Program-made: the position numbers and the translations under genes
The notes under the pieces: generated by a model
Databases searched by the model: none
What the model saw: only the letters and a program-made list of their open reading frames with translations
What the model was told of the DNA's origin: nothing
Source of the DNA: Centroberyx gerrardi
Lineage: Eukaryota; Chordata; Actinopteri; Beryciformes; Berycidae
NCBI RefSeq assembly: GCF_048128805.1
Contig: NC_136012.1
Coordinates: 10,858,225 to 10,922,224, forward strand
DNA: 64,000 nt
Direction of reading: 5' to 3'
Shown: positions 23,748 to 34,027 of the stretch, one piece after another
Numbering within the stretch: position 1 is the first letter of the stretch
Layout of the letters: each line of letters begins with the position of its first letter

Positions 23748-26138
23748 CTGCAGGGTGGAGGCTGCTGAGTCGCTAGTCTCTGTCATTCCTGTGCTCCTTG
23801 GTAAACTGGACACGATGTACCTGGAGCCCTTTGGCACAGGCTGTCTAACCACCAGCTTTCCTTTCCTGGTCTCCGCTAGAAACAGACTGTACCAGTAGGC
23901 ATCGTTGGAGACCAGAGTGGAATCTGCGATGGTGGAGTTTCTCTCACTGATCACACTGTTCCTACAGGGAGGAGCCGCTTTGCTGGGCTTGGGTTTCTGA
24001 CACTTCAGCACGATGGTGACCAATATGGTGATCAAGAGGAGAAATGACACCGAGCCCAGACCGATGACCAAATACAGGTTTAAGTCTGAAAAGATGTCAT
24101 ATTCCAGAGGTACTTCCGTCATGTCAGAGTAGGCCTTAACGGCAGTCTCCACTGTGGACAGCTTGATGGTGACTGTAGCAGAGAGAGCAGGCTCCCCGTT
24201 GTCCTTGGCAACAACGACCAGTCGTTGGTGACGCGGATCTCTGTAACTGAACATTCTCATAGTCCGGATCTCTCCGTTGTATTGGTCCAGACTGAATAAG
24301 GTGGCGTCAGTCACCTGTAGAAACTGGTAGGTAATCCGAGAGTTCTGTACCGCGTCGGTGTCTATGGCTATCACCTTGGCAACCAGAGAGCCTTTATCGG
24401 TGGATCTTGGGATCTTTTCTTCCACCACCGAGCCGTGCGCGCGCCATGGAGAGACTATGACCGGAGTGTTGTCGTTCTGGTCCACAATGATTATGTGGAC
24501 GGTCACGTTACTGCTGAGTGGAGGGACACCAGAGTCTCTGGCCTCAATGTGGAAAAGGAACTCCTTCTCGATTTCATAGTCAAAGGTCTTTAGTGCGTAA
24601 AGATTACCGTTCTCTGGATTGATGGAGAACAGCATGGACATGGAGGTGTTGGCGATCTCCTTCTCTAGGATGAAATAAACTAGATACTGGTTTTCATGGA
24701 GGTCTGGGTCGAACGCAGTGAGGGAACTTAGCAAGGATCCAGGTGCGTTATTCTCCATTACACGTATAGTGTAGAAGGACTGGGGGAACTGTGGCGCGTT
24801 GTCATTGACATCAAGTAGGTGCACAGTTATTGTTTCATTATCAGATAAGGGGGGCGTTCCTGCATCAGTCACAATGAATATGACGTCATATTCAGGTACT
24901 GCTTCACGATCCAAAGGTTCTGATACTATGAGCTTGTAATGGATGGGTCTATCTGATGACTTGTTCAGAATAAAGGGCATGGGTTGGTTTATGGATAAAC
25001 TTACTTTGCCATTATCCCCAGTGTCCCTGTCGCTTATTCCCACCAAAGCTATGACTGCTCCTATGGGAATGTTCTCATTAACTGTGCTCTTAACAGACTG
25101 TATTGTGATCTCCGGATAATTGTCATTCATATCCGTCACATGTATCACAACTTTGCATTGCCCCATTAAGGGATGCGCCCCCTTATCTTTAGCCTCAATG
25201 TGCATTTCATAAAATTTCACATCTTCATAGTCAATAGTACCCTTCACTGTTATCTCTCCTGTATTGGGATTCAATCCAAATACATCTTGTGTTTTCTCTG
25301 ACGTGTAAAGGGTGAAAGAGTAGACTATGTCTGCATTGGGACCCTCGTCAAGATCTGTGGCGTTAAGTTTCATCACTAGAGTACCTATCGCGGTATTCTC
25401 AGTCATGTTAAGTGTGTACATCTGCTTGTCGAACCGAGGGGCGTTGTCGTTTGTGTCCTGTACCCTAACAATGATATTGGCTGTGCCGGAGCGCACAGGG
25501 ACCCCACCGTCCAAGGCAGTCAATATTAAATTATGAACAGCATGCTCCTCTCGGTCTAAAGATTTGGTCAACACCAAGTCAACATATTTAGTTCCATCAC
25601 TGCCAGTCTGAATTTCTATAGTGAAATGTTCACTGACACTGAGTTTGTATGTTTTTATTGTATTTATGCCAAAATCTGGATCCACAGCATTAGGCAGAGA
25701 GAATCTCTCTCCTGGTGTTGCCGACTCTGACACGTCGAGTTCTACTCTGTCCCTTCGAAAATGGGGAGCGTTATCGTTAATGTCCGTTATACCTAGCTCA
25801 ATGTTGAATATACGTAAGGGACTTTCTATGATAACATCTAGCTTTAGAAAACAGGAGGTCGTGGTTTTCGTCGGACAAAGATATTCTCTGTCCATTGTTT
25901 CGACAATATACAGCTCTCCCGTCTTTTTATTAACATCTAAATATTTTTTGTTGTGGAAAATGTCAAGTTTTACCTCACGTTGAGATAAACCTCCAAGCTC
26001 AAGTCCCAAATCCGCAGCTAGATTTGCCACAACAGAGCCCCTTTCCAACTCCTCGGCTATGGAGTACCGCGTCACAGACAAAGCAGAGGGCAACATTGCA
26101 CTCAAGACAAAGACGGCGGAAAAAGCTTGCAAATTCAT
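23748..26138 (-). CDS. Gamma-type clustered protocadherin variable exon, unit 8 (most divergent ectodomain)
   Basis: 797 codons from the ATG at 26138 (MNLQAFSAVFVLSAM; signal peptide about 1-21, then VTRYSIAEELERGS) to CAG before GTGAGAT. EC1-EC4 are strongly divergent from the other seven (LGGLSQREVKLDIF in EC1, NMTENTAIGTLVMK in EC3, INQPMPFILNKSS in EC4). From about residue 449 (24794) to the 3' end it becomes almost base-for-base identical to its neighbours. EC1 loop CPTKTTTSC (C-x7-C). As the first unit of the array in transcriptional order it probably represents a separate ancestral variable exon whose 3' third has been homogenised. No canonical CSE is present; a decayed one may be at 26363-26378. 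Confidence 0.93.
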
Positions 26139-26362
26139 CCTTTTTCTTGTTGAAAATATATTACTCCAGTGTCCGAATGCCTTTAATGCGTTTTTATTAA
26201 CATCTATACAAATAAAAACATTTCTTAAGGCGGTATCTTTGTTAGTTTAAAAAAAAATATAAGCCTATCTGCTCTTCTAGAAGGCTGTGCGGATCTATCC
26301 ACAGCCTTAACAAATGGGTGTGTCATGAGAACCATAGGAGATATGCATTATGATTTAGTGGT

Positions 26363-26378
26363 GAACAGTGACACCATG
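26363..26378 (-). promoter_or_regulatory. Possible decayed CSE of unit 8
   Basis: The minus strand reads TGGTGTCACTGTTC, resembling GTGGCGCTGTT with the CG changed to CA. It lies about 232 nt upstream of the ATG, close to the offset in units 1 and 5. Weak match; position is the main support. Confidence 0.25.
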
Positions 26379-27330
26379 TGACTAAACCCTTTGAGGCTGA
26401 CACTGGTCTGGTGTGTGATGCACCGTCTATGACAGGCCTACACTTGATATAGTGAAAAGAATATGCGCTGATGAGTAAATGAGGATAAATATATTTGGAA
26501 CATTCCATGTCTGTCTATTAATTGTTACGTCAATGTGCTATAAAATGAAGAAGTTGATACCAGCTGCACCCAGTTCAACCAGTTATCCTACCATGTCAAG
26601 CTTCCCTCAAAGTTTAAAGTTCACAAAGCCTCAAACACAAACAGATACTAGACAACTTGGAAGGATGTCTACTATCCATTTTAACTTATATTAGTGTCTA
26701 ATTTGCTTCAAAAAGAAAATGTGTTTGTGTGTGTGTGTGTGTTTTCTTGTTTGTTTTACCATGTTTGGTAATGTTAGGGTTTTAGCTCTTCTGTTAATAT
26801 TTTCAAATTAAATGTATTATCAATATGATAGGCTTCACAGTTATTGCCTTATTGTTCAAATGAAATAAAACAATTTCAACTGAAATTACTGTGTTATAGC
26901 CAACCATTTTACTGGTCCATTTAAGTCGAACAGCAGGCACATTTTACTTAAACACAGTGTAATAGGTTGATAGGGGACCTCCTGATACTTCAACAGCTGT
27001 GAAGCCTTAACAATTATACTTTTTTTTTGCAATTTTTAAAAAACAGAAATATTAAAAAGGATATAAATATGTCATACATATATACCCTGTATGTATACTG
27101 TGTGTTTCAAAAGTAGGAATCCAATTTTTAATAATGGCCTAATAATGAAAAACAAAGATGTGTAATTTTAGTAATTTTTAACTTATTTAGTAATTTTAAC
27201 AAAAGAATTCAACATTCAATTGTCCGTAAATAATACCTTGATTTAAACTTACCTGGTAAATGGAAAACTATTTGATGATACAGTGAATATTAATGATGTA
27301 TAAAAATGTATGCCTAGTTTTGAAACACCA
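26379..27330. other. Intergenic spacer upstream of gamma unit 8
   Basis: AT-rich DNA with a short (GT)n run near 26725-26742. I see no coding exon or clear mobile-element end. Small ORFs here have no recognisable domain. Confidence 0.5.
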
Positions 27331-27356
27331 TATATATATATGTGTATATATATATG

Positions 27357-27438
<82 letters not shown>
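27331..27438. repeat. (TA)n microsatellite
   Basis: Nearly pure TA dinucleotides with a few TG/CA interruptions at the left end, followed by a poly-T tract. The YIYIYI-type ORFs across it are repeat artefacts. Confidence 0.95.
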
Positions 27439-27443
<5 letters not shown>

Positions 27444-27589
27444 TTTTTTTCTTCATAAGTGCCAAATTTTACGCTTTTATTTTGAAAGTAAAATCGCCTT
27501 GCTTCCGGTCTTTTTCTGGTTATATCTAGCAGTTTGACGCAGCTCCCCAAGAAAGCTCTTTAAGCCTTTAGTCAGTTCTGAGTGCATGT

Positions 27590-27880
27590 TAGTAGCCTTG
27601 TAGCAGCCAATAATGTAATAACTACCGTTAATGTAATAACTGCCAATAACGTAATAATTTTTCCGTTCTTAATGTAATAAAAGTTGATAATGTAATAACT
27701 TACCAATAATATAATAAAATTTCTGAACCAAAAACGTAATAACTTTTTGCGCATAATGTAATAAGTTATTAGATTATTGACTGGTTATTACATTATTAGC
27801 TGGGTTATAAAGAAAATCATTAAAAAGAAAATCATTAAAAATGTAATAATTGTAGCCGATAATGTAATAATATACTTACA
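27590..27880. repeat. Degenerate short tandem motif AATGTAATAACT
   Basis: The 10-12-nt motif AATGTAATAACT recurs about a dozen times with small changes, and in inverted form near 27768-27800 (GTTATTACATTATT). Could be a decayed transposon interior; no terminal repeats found. Confidence 0.6.
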
Positions 27881-27998
27881 TCACTATGTTTAAGTTTTAT
27901 TTATTATCATATCATATAAGTGTCAGACTTCCATAACACTTACCCTTACTGTTGCTTCTTTCAAATAGCTGCTCAAAAACTCCTAACTCCTAACTCTG

Positions 27999-28002
<4 letters not shown>

Positions 28003-28070
<68 letters not shown>

Positions 28071-29512
28071 CTCTCTCTCTCTAGGAATTAAGACTATTTA
28101 TTTGTTTGTGTAACTTGATGGTTAGACTTATCTCCGGCCCTGCCTTCTACTCCTTAGCCATTTGAATACCAAATGAAGTGGGAGCACACATGTTTGCAAA
28201 CACAGACAATTATCTTATGCTGTATAATATGAAATCTATAGCCTACCTCTTTGAAGGTGCTGTGTTCTCAAATAAAAAAGACCACCACTTCTTTCCATGA
28301 AAAATATAATCTTTAATCAAGTGTATTTAAATAACTTCTTCAACCAAACTAGCACTATTATCCCTTGTGCTCAACTTTCAACCTCTTAATGCTAAATTGT
28401 AAACTGTAAAATATAGTATATAACATGACCTACAAAGATAACTTTGGTAACACATCTTTCAGTTTTATAATGATAATAAAGGATGGTTTACGGTCCCTTT
28501 TTTAAAGAACTAAACATTCTCTTGATACTGTACTGTACATTTGACAAAATGGAGGTAAGGTGCTAGAGGTAAAGTTCAATCTCAAATGAAAAGTAACTTC
28601 CACTCATTTACAAATATAAAAAAGAACTCGAGAGAATCAAAATGAAATTATCTGCTGACCGAAAAAAAAAAAAAAAAACACCAACAAAAAAATGGTCATT
28701 AATTCTTCCAGTAGATGTCCTTAACTTTGTGCTGTCCGAAGGCTATGTGACTGAGCAGAATCCAGGCTTTCATCCAATTTCTATATTCTCTTGCACTAAA
28801 TATATAAGAAATGTTAATCTATGTGCATGAATCTCAACTAAATAAACTGTATTTACTAAATTAAATTAAATCACTAATTACCTTTCAACATGTGTGATAA
28901 GGAAGACAGAAGTTTGCAGACAAAGGAAGAAAGCCTAATGTCAGAGTCACATGACTGGATAACTTGTCAATCAACGGCCATCTAGTGGTCAATTATGGGG
29001 ACTGCCAAAGACAATACACGTCTTCAAGAATGAACTATAGATATCATTTGCTTCGGTTTTAGACTCTTTGCCGAGCTTGTCATGACTGTATTCAAATAGC
29101 CAGGGATGTAAATAGGGCAAGGATTCTGATTTGGTAATACATTTTCATGTAACCTTTCAGGAGTCAGGTTTGGTATATATACATAGAGAGAGAGAGGGTG
29201 CTGAATAGCTATAATAGTGTGGTTGAAACAGTTTGCTTGAAAAAGTGATTTAAATACGTTTAATTAAAGATTAAATTTTTCATGAAAAGAAATGGTGGTC
29301 TTTGTATTCGAGGACAAAGCATCTTCAAAGAGGTATAGATTTCGTATTATACAACATAAGAGTAATTGTCTGTGTTTGCAAACGTGTGCTCGCACTTCAT
29401 TTGGTATTCAAATGGTTAAGGAGTAGAAGGCAGGGCTGGAGATAAGTCTAACCATCAAGTACCACAAACAAATAAATAGTAATTATTCATCATTCATAAT
29501 CATTCATAATTC

Positions 29513-29562
<50 letters not shown>
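28003..29562. repeat. 1.6-kb inverted repeat with microsatellites at both outer edges
   Basis: The left arm (about 28068-28342) and right arm (about 29239-29515) are reverse complements over about 270 nt at high identity; for example TTGATGGTTAGACTTATCTC on the left matches GAGATAAGTCTAACCATCAA on the right. A (CA)n tract (28003-28067) lies outside the left arm and a (TG)n tract (29516-29562) outside the right, so the microsatellites are mirrored too. The 0.9-kb loop has no recognised gene. Best explained as an inverted duplication or foldback transposon. Confidence 0.85.
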
Positions 29563-29564
<2 letters not shown>

Positions 29565-30255
29565 AACAACACAGGCCATAATAATAAGGCTGGTTCTACT
29601 GGTTATAGAATCTACAATGATTTTCAATTAATGTAATATCCAAAAATGCTATTTCATAGTATAGGATATGTTTATAACAGGATTCTTTAACTTTGTTTCA
29701 TTTGTGCTTTCAAGTCTGAATGTCTATCAAAGTTATCTGTGTAGTGTGATGCAATGACACTGATATCAAAATAACTAAGTAAATCAAAGTGATGAATGCA
29801 TCCACCATTTTTACTGATGCTGGACAAGAATTAAACTGCAAAATTCAATGTAGTACCTACTTTTAGTTTTGATATCAAAATAAATCCTAGATGCACCTTT
29901 GTCATTTGGAAAATAAGTTTCTCCTGAGATTGTAGATAGTACAATTAGTATTTGTGGACATAAACAACTCCAGAGACTCCAGAAATGCAAGGTGGAATAT
30001 GTGATGTTACAATATCTCTACAATCAGCAACAATGTGATTGAAAACAACCATGATTAGAATGGAATCATGACCAATCACTGGCAGTGAAGTACAGTACAT
30101 TAGTAAACCAGTGAGTGATCTACGCTTACCAATCAGAGCTCACACCTTCCCCTTTTTTCAGATAGCATTTGTGGAAAATTGTTCTTCTCACTTTCTGATG
30201 AATTGCAATGCACCTGCAGCCAGGGAAAGGGGAAAATATTGAGATAACCCAAATA
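29563..30255. other. Spacer without recognised genes
   Basis: No ORF with a recognisable domain, no splice-bounded coding exon and no mobile-element termini seen on either strand. Confidence 0.4.
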
Positions 30256-31330
30256 AAAAAAAAAGTATATTTTCTGAAAGTATACTATATTTAGATGACT
30301 TTTTGTATTTACAATTAATATACAAATTTTGTGTTATTGAAACCAAGTTAGTGTGTTAGAAGTTGTACTTAAGATGTGCTTAAATGTATTGAAAATGTAC
30401 TTTTCATGTATTTCTTGAGTACTTTTGGCTACCAAAATACTATTTTTTTCAAATATACTAGTATCACAAGTGTGCTTTTGTATCTGTACTTCAAGTATAT
30501 TCATATTTTACTATTAGTGTATTCCATATAACATAAAAATATACATTAAATATACGTATATTTTATTATGCTTTTTATGTATACACAATATACTAAATTT
30601 GTGTTCAATTCAAACCACTACACTATACTAGCATGTTGGAAATTGTACTTGTGCTTAAATATATAGAAAATGTACTTTTCATGTATTTTTGAGTACTTTC
30701 GTTTTTTTTTTTTTTTTTATATACTTTAAGTATCAGAATTGTGCTTCAAGAATATTAATATTTTGCTGTTAGTGTATTCTACATAAAAATATACACTGTG
30801 TATACTATAAGTATATTTCAGTGCTTAAACATTGAAAACACATGTATCCATGTATTTTTGATTACTTTCGGCTACCAAAGTACATTATTTTTCCAAGTAT
30901 ACTTTAAGTATGCTATCATAAGTGTTCTTTTGTATGTAGTTAACATACCCATAACCCATTCATATTTTAATATTAGTGTATTCTAAAGAGTATAGATAAC
31001 ATACTGTGGAAACAAATAAAATATACTTTCATCACATTAAAAATATATTCCCTCTGTCCAGATTTACTACTGATTCTAAAGTATTAGAATGATATACAGA
31101 AGATACAAATATAGTACAATATCATTACATTAAAAATATATTCTTCCCATCCAGATGCACTGTGATCATATTTAATTTGTAATTAAAATATAATTTGAAG
31201 TCATACCCTGGTGAAAAAAAGTAGACTATAGTATACTAAATATTAGTACGCTACAGCACACTAAAGTGTGCTTGCAGTCAGACTAATTAGTAAACTTCAA
31301 GTGTGCTAAAATGGAACTATTTTTATACAT
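30256..31330. repeat. AT-rich internally repetitive element (AGTATACTT-type)
   Basis: The phrases GTACTTTTCATGTATTTTTG, AAGTATACTTTAAGTAT and ATTAGTGTATTC recur at roughly 150-250-nt intervals. Related phrases continue at 31717-31870 beyond the hAT insertion and in a second block at 40620-40940. It looks like a decayed satellite-rich mobile element; termini not identified. Confidence 0.55.
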
Positions 31331-31370
31331 ACATACATATTAAACTTTAATTGTGTTAAGTGCACTAGAC

Positions 31371-31708
31371 CAGTGGTTCTCAACGAGGGGTCCGGGGACC
31401 ACCAGGGGTCCTTGAGGGGGTTCCAGGGGGTCCCCAGCAAATTGATGAATTGTTAAACTTCAGCATTATTTCATTTACAAGAAGTTAACACAATTAGAGA
31501 ATGTAGAAGAATGACTGTTTTGATCATAGTTTCTCTGTTATCTCTCTACCTACAACACAGTCATGGAATTCTGGACAAAATCATATCTAGCAATAAAAGA
31601 TATCGTCAGATTTGGGTCCGAGAGACAAAATCTCATCAAATGAGGGTCCGTGGCCCTAATGTGGACTAAATTAGGGGTCCTTGATATGAAAAAGGTTGAG
31701 AATCAGTG
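31371..31708. mobile_element. hAT-type MITE with 8-bp target-site duplication
   Basis: 338 bp with termini CAGTGGTTCTCAAC... and ...GTTGAGAATCAGTG (imperfect inverted repeats), flanked by the exact 8-bp direct repeat CACTAGAC (31363-31370 and 31709-31716). Terminal sequence and TSD length are characteristic of non-autonomous hAT elements. It sits inside the AGTATACTT repeat, so it is the younger of the two. Confidence 0.93.
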
Positions 31709-32317
31709 CACTAGACCACGCTAAAATGGAACTATTTTATGTATACTTTGATACATGTGTGTACAATGTGTTTAAAGTGCACTAATTGAAGGCTGAATCA
31801 TGCAGGCCTACTTTCTATTTAGTGTATTCCATTTACAGATAAGTATATATTAAATTTACTTATTTACATTACAAATACAATTACACAATACATTTTAAGT
31901 GTTAAAATACCTTGTGTTGATGCCATCAGTACTTACGAAATTATTATTCACTGAATACTGTATATATCAGGTTTTATTATGCAATAAACAATCCTTTTTT
32001 TTAAAAATTACAGAGCATATAACTACAATTACAATTGCTTACCATGAATAAGAAAACAATGTTTTTTTTCTTTAAACATTACAATATATTGCAATTAAAA
32101 TTGCTTATCCTTAAAAAAAAAAATCCCCAAACAATGCTGTTCTTTAAATAATATAAATTTCTCGTTAACTCCCTAAAACAATACCAACAGTACTTTGAGG
32201 TACGGTGGTGGGGAGAAAGATTCAAACAACACAATGTCCATCTGGAAGTCCTACTCATCAAGATCAAATGAGTATTGAATCATAATTGGCATACTCAAAT
32301 CACAGATTGTGGCTTTA

Positions 32318-32642
32318 AAGGGATAGTTTGATGTTTTTTGGCATACAGTAGTATGAGTTATATTGGTAGTGATATCGATGCATGGACATCAGCTCAGGCA
32401 GAGTCCTGTGGTGGGAGATATATACCAAATATGGTGTATTCATGTTGTGGATGATTAAAATCTTGAGTGTTATGTTGTGGCTTAAAAAGGTTCTTTTTGG
32501 TAGCTGACCCTGTGTGTTGCTGATGAGCAGCGAGATCTCCAACCATAGGACTCACTAATGTCCATGCATCAATATCACTATCCACAAGTAACATCCACAA
32601 GTCATACCACCTCATTTAAAAAAAAAAATCAAACTATCCCTT
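32318..32642. mobile_element. Tc1/mariner-type MITE with TA target duplication
   Basis: 325 bp with inverted termini AAGGGATAGTTTGA... and ...TCAAACTATCCCTT flanked by TA on both sides (32316-32317, 32643-32644). Inner sequence is also partly palindromic (TAGTGATATCGATGCATGGACA pairs with sequence near 32558-32580, truncated in part). No transposase. It lies just downstream of the last BEN-domain exon, probably within its 3' UTR. Confidence 0.88.
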
Positions 32643-32662
32643 TATTTTAACTTCCACTAAGT

Positions 32663-32769
32663 TCAAACTTGCCCTTTCTTGTTAGCAAATTGATGATTAA
32701 TGCATTTTCGTCATAGCGCAGTCCGTACTTCTGAGGCTGATGTATTTGGGAATTCTTCCATAACAGCGT
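32663..32769 (-). pseudogene. Last exon of a BEN-domain gene, with in-frame TGA
   Basis: Acceptor TTTTCTCTAACAG precedes 32769. The reading frame set by the previous exon gives DAVMEEFPNTSASEVRTAL and then TGA (32713-32711). After that stop the same frame continues RKCINHQFANKKGQ to a second TGA at 32665-32663. BEN domains end with a helix of pattern E-x-R-x-A-[IL]-x-[QR]-K-C, so the first TGA falls on the variable x position inside the conserved helix. A CGA-to-TGA change would explain it. Either the copy is disabled or its BEN domain is clipped by about 15 residues. Confidence 0.6.
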
Positions 32770-33611
32770 CTGTTAGAGAAAACAGATGAGGAATAATTCA
32801 GCTCACAATGCATACTGATATGAGAAAGCATGTTCTTCTGTTTTGACCATAAAAAGAGGAAAACTTATGCTAGATACCATTTGTCTACCACAGTAATTTT
32901 TACAAAAGGTTTACCCTTAAGACTGAGAAGATACTGTCTAGCGTGTATTGCACCACAAAGCATTTCAGTCAGGACACTATCGTCAAGATATAAACCATTT
33001 ATTTTAGGTTGGCGGTGTGGCTCTGTTCATGTGATGCGCCAGAACAAATCTGCGCAAGCATGACACAGACTTGACTGAGCTCACAAACGCCCATAGCTGA
33101 GTCTGAGAGATACACATTATGAATATGACAATAGACAACCAGCCACATCAAATGAATAATCATACACAGCCTAAATGCAAATACAGGAGGAGGCTGGGGA
33201 GGAGGAGGGGATTAAATTGTGATGCTGCACTGATGGTAGCAGAAAACGGTGTAATGCTGAGCAAGAGTGAGCGCCAAAACTGTTTATATGCCTAGTTGTC
33301 CGACATTGGTCATGGACATATATGATTGGAGGGTGTATGAACCATGTGACTTTAAAACGACCTCCGTGCCTGCCTGAACTATCGCAATGCTGCATTACTA
33401 TAAGTTTTATCATTCCTGTCATAAGCTCTCCACACATAGTTGGTGAAAATTTGGCTGCCTATGCTAAAAATATCATGGATATCATCAAACAAGAGATGTT
33501 CATGATTATTTGATGATTGTTGTACCATGTGACCTTGCTAGTATTACAAGCATAGAATCTTTGTAAATAAGTGAGGAAAACATAGTTGTGAAGACAAATA
33601 TGTATGTATAC

Positions 33612-33744
33612 CTGTTATGGCTTGCACCTTGTCCATATCAAGCTGTCTTTTTAGTGGGGCTCCCTTTGCAGATTTCCCAGTGAGGGTGGATTCCTTAAAG
33701 GTTTCCTTGGTAAAGACCAAGATGGCCAGCTCCTGCACGGAGTG
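33612..33744 (-). CDS. BEN-domain gene, core BEN exon
   Basis: 133-nt exon with acceptor (...CTATTCATTCAG) and donor (GTATAC). It encodes HSVQELAILVFTKETFKEST, then LTGKSAKGAP and QLDMDKVQAIT. This fits the BEN domain pattern: a hydrophobic helix, x-F-x-x-E-x-x-x-x-S-x-L-T-G-K, then L-D-x-x-K-v-x-A-I. BEN domains bind DNA or bridge chromatin proteins. Enters in phase 0 and leaves in phase 1, matching the exon at 32769, whose first two bases complete an Asp codon. Lies on the minus strand, between the gamma array and alpha constant exons. Confidence 0.65.
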
Positions 33745-34027
33745 CTGAATGAATAGACAAAAAAGACACAATATTTATAAAAGTGAAGTTATGTGGTACA
33801 AACATGAGTATCAACACAAAACTTAAATCAGAGAACATGAAACAAGGATGGTGTGAGCTGAGAGGTATTTATCTAGAACATAAACAATATTACCCAAATT
33901 TCAGAAAAAGTCGCAACCAATACTCTCAGTTCACTTCATATAGCTACATCAAGGCAACCAAAAAAATAAGTCATTTGTGTAGACTAGGCCAGGGATTATT
34001 AAAAAACATTAGACTAAATAAAAAATA

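Noticed and set aside
27590-28340. CRISPR-like array of spaced short repeats
   Set aside because: Repeats are degenerate and irregularly spaced, and the DNA is clearly vertebrate.
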